Under the pieces are notes generated by a model that made no database searches, was not told where the DNA came from, and was given only the letters and a program-made list of their open reading frames with translations. From positions 62,001-126,000 of the forward strand of contig CAZAUJ010000003.1 of assembly GCA_964488355.1 (NCBI GenBank): a stretch of DNA of 64,000 nucleotides, given 5' to 3'. Positions 60,999 through 64,000 of this stretch are shown here, in pieces. Numbering within the stretch: position 1 is the first letter of the stretch; every line of letters begins with the position of its first letter. The stretch comes from Thermoanaerobaculum sp964488355. Lineage in GTDB: Bacteria; Acidobacteriota; Thermoanaerobaculia; Thermoanaerobaculales; Thermoanaerobaculaceae. The translations under genes and the position numbers were made by a program.

Positions 60999-62033
60999 AT
61001 GGAAGCGACCATCCAAGAAGAGCGGTTGCAGTTGCTAGAAGACGCCTTTCGCTGCCTGCCGGCTGGGCTGATCATCGTTGATGCGGAGGGCACCATTGTC
61101 TACTGCAACCCATTGGCTGATGCCATCCGCGGAGTGGGGGAGCGGGTGGGTCACCCAGTGGCCGGCTGCCACCCTTCCCGTGCCCTACCCGCGTTGGCCA
61201 AGTTGCTGGAGCGTTTCCGTCACGCCCCGCCGGATCGGGATCACCCGCTGGTAGTGGAACGGGGCGGCAAGTGGGAGGTGCTCTATCAGCGCATCACCGG
61301 CGAGGACGGCCGCTTCCGGGGTATCGTGTGGTTGGCCCACGACATATCGCGCCAGAAGCTCTTACAGCAGCAGTTGGTCCACCACGAGCGCATGGCCGGC
61401 CTAGGCAACATGGCGGCCCGCCTGGCGCACGACATCAAGAACCCCCTCAACGTCGTGGCGGGCGCGGCCCACAACTTGAAGCCCTACCTGAGCGATCCGG
61501 TGGCCGAAGAAATGGTGAGCCTCATCGAGGAGCAGGTAGCGCGCTTGGAGCGGCTCGTTTCCCAGCTGCGCGAGGTGACCCGTCCGCTCAAACCTCGTTT
61601 TGGCCAGTTGACCGCGGGTGTTTGGGCGCGGCGTTTTCTTGCAGAGCAGCCGGAGGAGATCCGCTGCCACGTCGAGCTGGTGGATGAAACCGACGGCTTG
61701 CAGGTGCGGGCCGATGAGGACTTATTAGCGCGCTTTTTGGGCAACGCTTTGGACAACGCCCTGCGCTTTGGCACGCGGGCGAGTGTGCGTCTGTCGGTGG
61801 AGACGCAACCCCAAGGCGAGTGGTTGGTGGTGACCGTGCGGGACGACGGTCCCGGCTTCAGCCCCGAGGTGCTGGAAAAGCTTTTCCAGCCTTTTGTTAC
61901 CACCCGCCCCGATGGTCTGGGTTTGGGTTTGGTAATCATGCGCGAGATTTGCGTGCTTCACGGCGGGGACCTGGTGGCTAGCAATCATCCCGACGGTGGT
62001 GCACAGCTGGTGGGACGCTTCCTCACGCGATGA
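60999..62033 (+). CDS. Cytosolic PAS-domain histidine kinase, NtrB-like
   Basis: 344 residues without membrane helices. A PAS domain (about 14-120) carries a distinctive VAGCHPSRAL segment, whose Cys-His-Pro recalls the PAS folds found with DUF438 and may bind heme or act as a redox switch. HisKA has phospho-His144 in RLAHDIKNPLN, and HATPase_c has RDDGPGFS and GLGLGLVIM. It should phosphorylate the adjacent NtrC-type regulator. ATG at 60999 or GTG at 60993. ATGA overlap with the regulator. Confidence 0.88.
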   Translation: MEATIQEERLQLLEDAFRCLPAGLIIVDAEGTIVYCNPLADAIRGVGERVGHPVAGCHPSRALPALAKLLERFRHAPPDRDHPLVVERGGKWEVLYQRITGEDGRFRGIVWLAHDISRQKLLQQQLVHHERMAGLGNMAARLAHDIKNPLNVVAGAAHNLKPYLSDPVAEEMVSLIEEQVARLERLVSQLREVTRPLKPRFGQLTAGVWARRFLAEQPEEIRCHVELVDETDGLQVRADEDLLARFLGNALDNALRFGTRASVRLSVETQPQGEWLVVTVRDDGPGFSPEVLEKLFQPFVTTRPDGLGLGLVIMREICVLHGGDLVASNHPDGGAQLVGRFLTR

Positions 62034-63379
62034 GCAGGGCAGGCCGCGTGCTTCTGGTGGAGGACGACCCAGGGGCGGTGCGGGTGATCACGCTAGCCCT
62101 GGAGCGGGAGGGTTTTGCGGTTTTTTCCTGTGAGGAGGCTGCTGCCGCTCTGCGTCTTGTGGACGATGTGAAGCCGGAAGTGGTGTTGGCAGACTATCTT
62201 TTGCCGGGCCTTTCGGGGCTGGAGCTGGTCCGGTACCTCACTCGGCGGGCCCCCGATTTGCCGGTGGTGCTCATGACCGGCCACGGAAACGAAAAGCTGG
62301 CGGTGGAGGCATTGAAGCTCGGGGCGTTTTTTTACTTGCCTAAGCCCTTGGACTTCGAGGAGCTGGGGTTGGTGCTGCGACGCGCCATCGAAACCTACCG
62401 GCTGCGCAGCGAGCAGCGAACGGGCCAGCTTCGGCACTTGGCGGGCGAGCTGGTGGGCGTGTCGCCCGCCATGGAGGAGATCCGCCAGCTCATTGCCCAG
62501 GTGGCACCCACGGAAGCCACCGTGCTGATTCAAGGGGAAACGGGCACAGGAAAGGAACTGGTGGCGAGGGCCATTCACAGGCTGTCGAGAAACGCCAGTG
62601 GTCGGTTCGTACCGGTCAACTGTGCCGCCATCCCCGAGACCCTCTTAGAGGCTGAGCTTTTCGGCTATGTGAAGGGCGCCTTTACCGGAGCCGAGGGACG
62701 ACGGGAGGGCAAGCTGGTGACCGCCAACGGCGGCACGCTGTTCTTGGACGAGGTGGGCGAGCTCCCCTTAGCTCTGCAGCCCAAGCTTCTCCGTGCCCTG
62801 GAAGAGGGCGAGGTCACGCCCCTGGGGTGTGACCGACCGGTGCCAGTGCGCTTCCGCCTGGTAGCCGCCACCAACCGCGAGCTGGAAGGGGAAGTGAAGG
62901 CGGGCCGCTTTCGCGCTGACCTGTTCTTTCGTTTGCAGGTGGTGGTCATTCACATTCCCCCTTTGCGAAAGCGGCCGGAGGACATCGGTCCGCTGGTGCA
63001 GACCTTGCTACCCAAGATCGCCAGTAGGCACGGTCGGACGACTCGCGAAGTGGAGGAGGCCTTCATCCCCTGGTTGGCCTCCCAGCCTTGGCCGGGAAAC
63101 GTTCGCCAGCTGGAAAACGTGTTGGAGAGGCTGGTTATCTTCAGCCGTGACGGCGTGCTGCGTGTGCCTCGCGAAGCTTCGGCCGTGCTCCTACCCTTCT
63201 ACCAGGAGAAGGAGCTGGCGGTTGCCGCCTTCGAGGAAAATTACTTGCGGCACGCGCTGCAGCTTGTGGGTGGCAACCTGGCGGAGCTTTCCCGCCGCAG
63301 CGGCATTTCCCCCCGCCATTTGTACAACCTCCTTCGCAAGTATGGCTTGCACCGGGAGCGGGAAGGGGAGGGCGACTAG
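62030..63379 (+). CDS. NtrC-family sigma-54-dependent response regulator
   Basis: 449 residues. Receiver with Asp12/Asp13 and phospho-Asp55; AAA+ domain with Walker A GETGTGKE, intact GAFTGA and Walker B LFLDEVGE; C-terminal Fis-type HTH (GGNLAELSRRSGISPRHLYNLLRK). It activates sigma-54 promoters on phosphorylation by the coupled kinase. The targets are not evident; the tetraheme cytochrome is the nearest candidate. The stop shares CTAG with the convergent prenyltransferase. Confidence 0.93.
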   Translation: MSRAGRVLLVEDDPGAVRVITLALEREGFAVFSCEEAAAALRLVDDVKPEVVLADYLLPGLSGLELVRYLTRRAPDLPVVLMTGHGNEKLAVEALKLGAFFYLPKPLDFEELGLVLRRAIETYRLRSEQRTGQLRHLAGELVGVSPAMEEIRQLIAQVAPTEATVLIQGETGTGKELVARAIHRLSRNASGRFVPVNCAAIPETLLEAELFGYVKGAFTGAEGRREGKLVTANGGTLFLDEVGELPLALQPKLLRALEEGEVTPLGCDRPVPVRFRLVAATNRELEGEVKAGRFRADLFFRLQVVVIHIPPLRKRPEDIGPLVQTLLPKIASRHGRTTREVEEAFIPWLASQPWPGNVRQLENVLERLVIFSRDGVLRVPREASAVLLPFYQEKELAVAAFEENYLRHALQLVGGNLAELSRRSGISPRHLYNLLRKYGLHREREGEGD

Positions 63380-64000
63380 AGCAGCAAACCTACGGCCAAG
63401 AGGGCGTTGGTGGACAGGTTCCAAGTCACGTTGATGGCCAGCGCCGACATCTGTGGGTCCTGTTGGGGCTCGTGCAGCGCCCAAGCTAGCGGTTGGCGCA
63501 GGAGCAATGTGGGCACCAGGGCCAACAACGACCCGGCTGGCAAGGCTCGCAGCGCCACCCCCGCCAGCAACACCAGCGGCACCGCCAAAGCCGCCGCCAG
63601 GTAAACCCTTGCCGCCGCCCGGCGACCCAAGGCGATGACCAGGTGGCGCCGGCCGCCTTGTCGGTCGGCCTCCTCGTCGGGAAACTCGTTCAGAAGCAAG
63701 AGGTTGAATGTCATGAAAAAGGCCGGCAGGGCGCTCACCCATGAAGTAAGGCCGGGGCTGCCGCCTTGAACCAGGGAGACCCCCAACACGGGCAAGAACC
63801 CCAGGCCGAGCCCGGCGAAGACCTCGCCAAGACACCAGCGCGTAAGGTAAGGCGTGTAGTACAGCACGGCCACCGCTCCCAGGAGGAGAATGGGCAGGAG
63901 CCGCCAGCCAACTTGGGTGAGGAAAAACATGCCCACGACCGCACCCACGGCCGAGGCTGTCCAAGCCAAGCGCCGGGCCTGCGGGGCGCTCATTTCCCCG
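63376..64000 (-). CDS. UbiA-family prenyltransferase, C-terminal part
   Basis: The gene runs off the right edge; the frame is open to base 64000, so about 208 C-terminal residues are visible. Several membrane helices and the second aspartate motif NEFPDEEADRQGG, which binds prenyl diphosphate magnesium, are present. The first Asp motif is outside. Members attach a polyprenyl chain to an aromatic ring; the menaquinone prenylation step of the futalosine route is possible but not shown. Confidence 0.82.
   Translation of the reverse strand, partial: GEMSAPQARRLAWTASAVGAVVGMFFLTQVGWRLLPILLLGAVAVLYYTPYLTRWCLGEVFAGLGLGFLPVLGVSLVQGGSPGLTSWVSALPAFFMTFNLLLLNEFPDEEADRQGGRRHLVIALGRRAAARVYLAAALAVPLVLLAGVALRALPAGSLLALVPTLLLRQPLAWALHEPQQDPQMSALAINVTWNLSTNALLAVGLLL

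Overview
The window reads as one compact chromosomal stretch of a high-GC, Gram-negative, probably respiratory bacterium. Gram-negative signs are heptosyltransferase and lipopolysaccharide-type glycosyltransferases, a TonB-dependent (Oar-like) outer-membrane receptor, SurA-like and Slt-type periplasmic proteins. Menaquinone made by the futalosine route (mqnA, mqnC), a Rieske/cytochrome b operon with a nine-heme cytochrome, and a receptor with a carboxypeptidase-regulatory-like domain together suggest Acidobacteriota, possibly Thermoanaerobaculia. That placement is inference. No phage, insertion sequence, CRISPR array or rRNA operon was seen, and no gene-free stretch exceeds about 130 bases.

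Layout. 1-3.1 kb: end of a ferredoxin-type membrane protein, then a minus-strand operon for a quinol:cytochrome c reductase (Rieske, fused cytochrome b, nine-heme cytochrome c). 3.1-5.7 kb: YmdB-type phosphodiesterase and two LPS-type glycosyltransferases. 5.7-15.4 kb: tRNA-Lys, tRNA-Leu, then tig-clpP-clpX-lon-engB-rho-mqnA-mqnC, a protein-quality-control run. 15.4-18.2 kb: minus-strand polyisoprenyl-type glycosyltransferase and a large membrane glycosyltransferase. 18.3-24 kb: ribosome and replication housekeeping (rplU, rpmA, obgE, nadD, rsfS, a degenerate AAA+ regulator, rlmH, a DksA/TraR protein, holA). 24-36 kb: rsmI, a split NAD synthetase, SurA-like, Slt, HIT, a PDZ-GAF-GGDEF protein, murA, rnc, an epimerase and a DUF4388 protein. 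36-43.6 kb: methylmalonyl-CoA mutase catalytic subunit, 5'-nucleotidase, glycosyltransferase and the receptor. 43.6-54.6 kb: a phosphatase-type gene divergent from a complete Pho module (pstS-pstC-pstA-pstB-phoU-pstB-phoB-phoR). 54.6-64 kb: ribosomal protein S1, an ECF sigma/NrsF-like pair, ferrochelatase, a histone-deacetylase-like enzyme with a tiny zinc-ribbon partner, a tetraheme cytochrome c, an NtrB/NtrC-type pair and the end of a UbiA-family prenyltransferase.

Genes are very tightly packed. Many tandem pairs overlap as ATGA or GTGA. Four of the ten convergent pairs end on one shared CTAG that supplies both stop codons. Several reading frames were re-started on the basis of Shine-Dalgarno position and family alignment. 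The most important corrections are holA, which appears to start at CTG, and the deacetylase, whose real start sits behind an otherwise unnoticed 55-residue zinc-ribbon gene.

No single obviously unprecedented system stands out. The best candidates for something new are the zinc-ribbon/deacetylase pair, the AAA+ regulator that has lost its sigma-54 and Walker B signatures inside a ribosome-maturation cluster, and the tetraheme cytochrome next to a cysteine/histidine PAS kinase.
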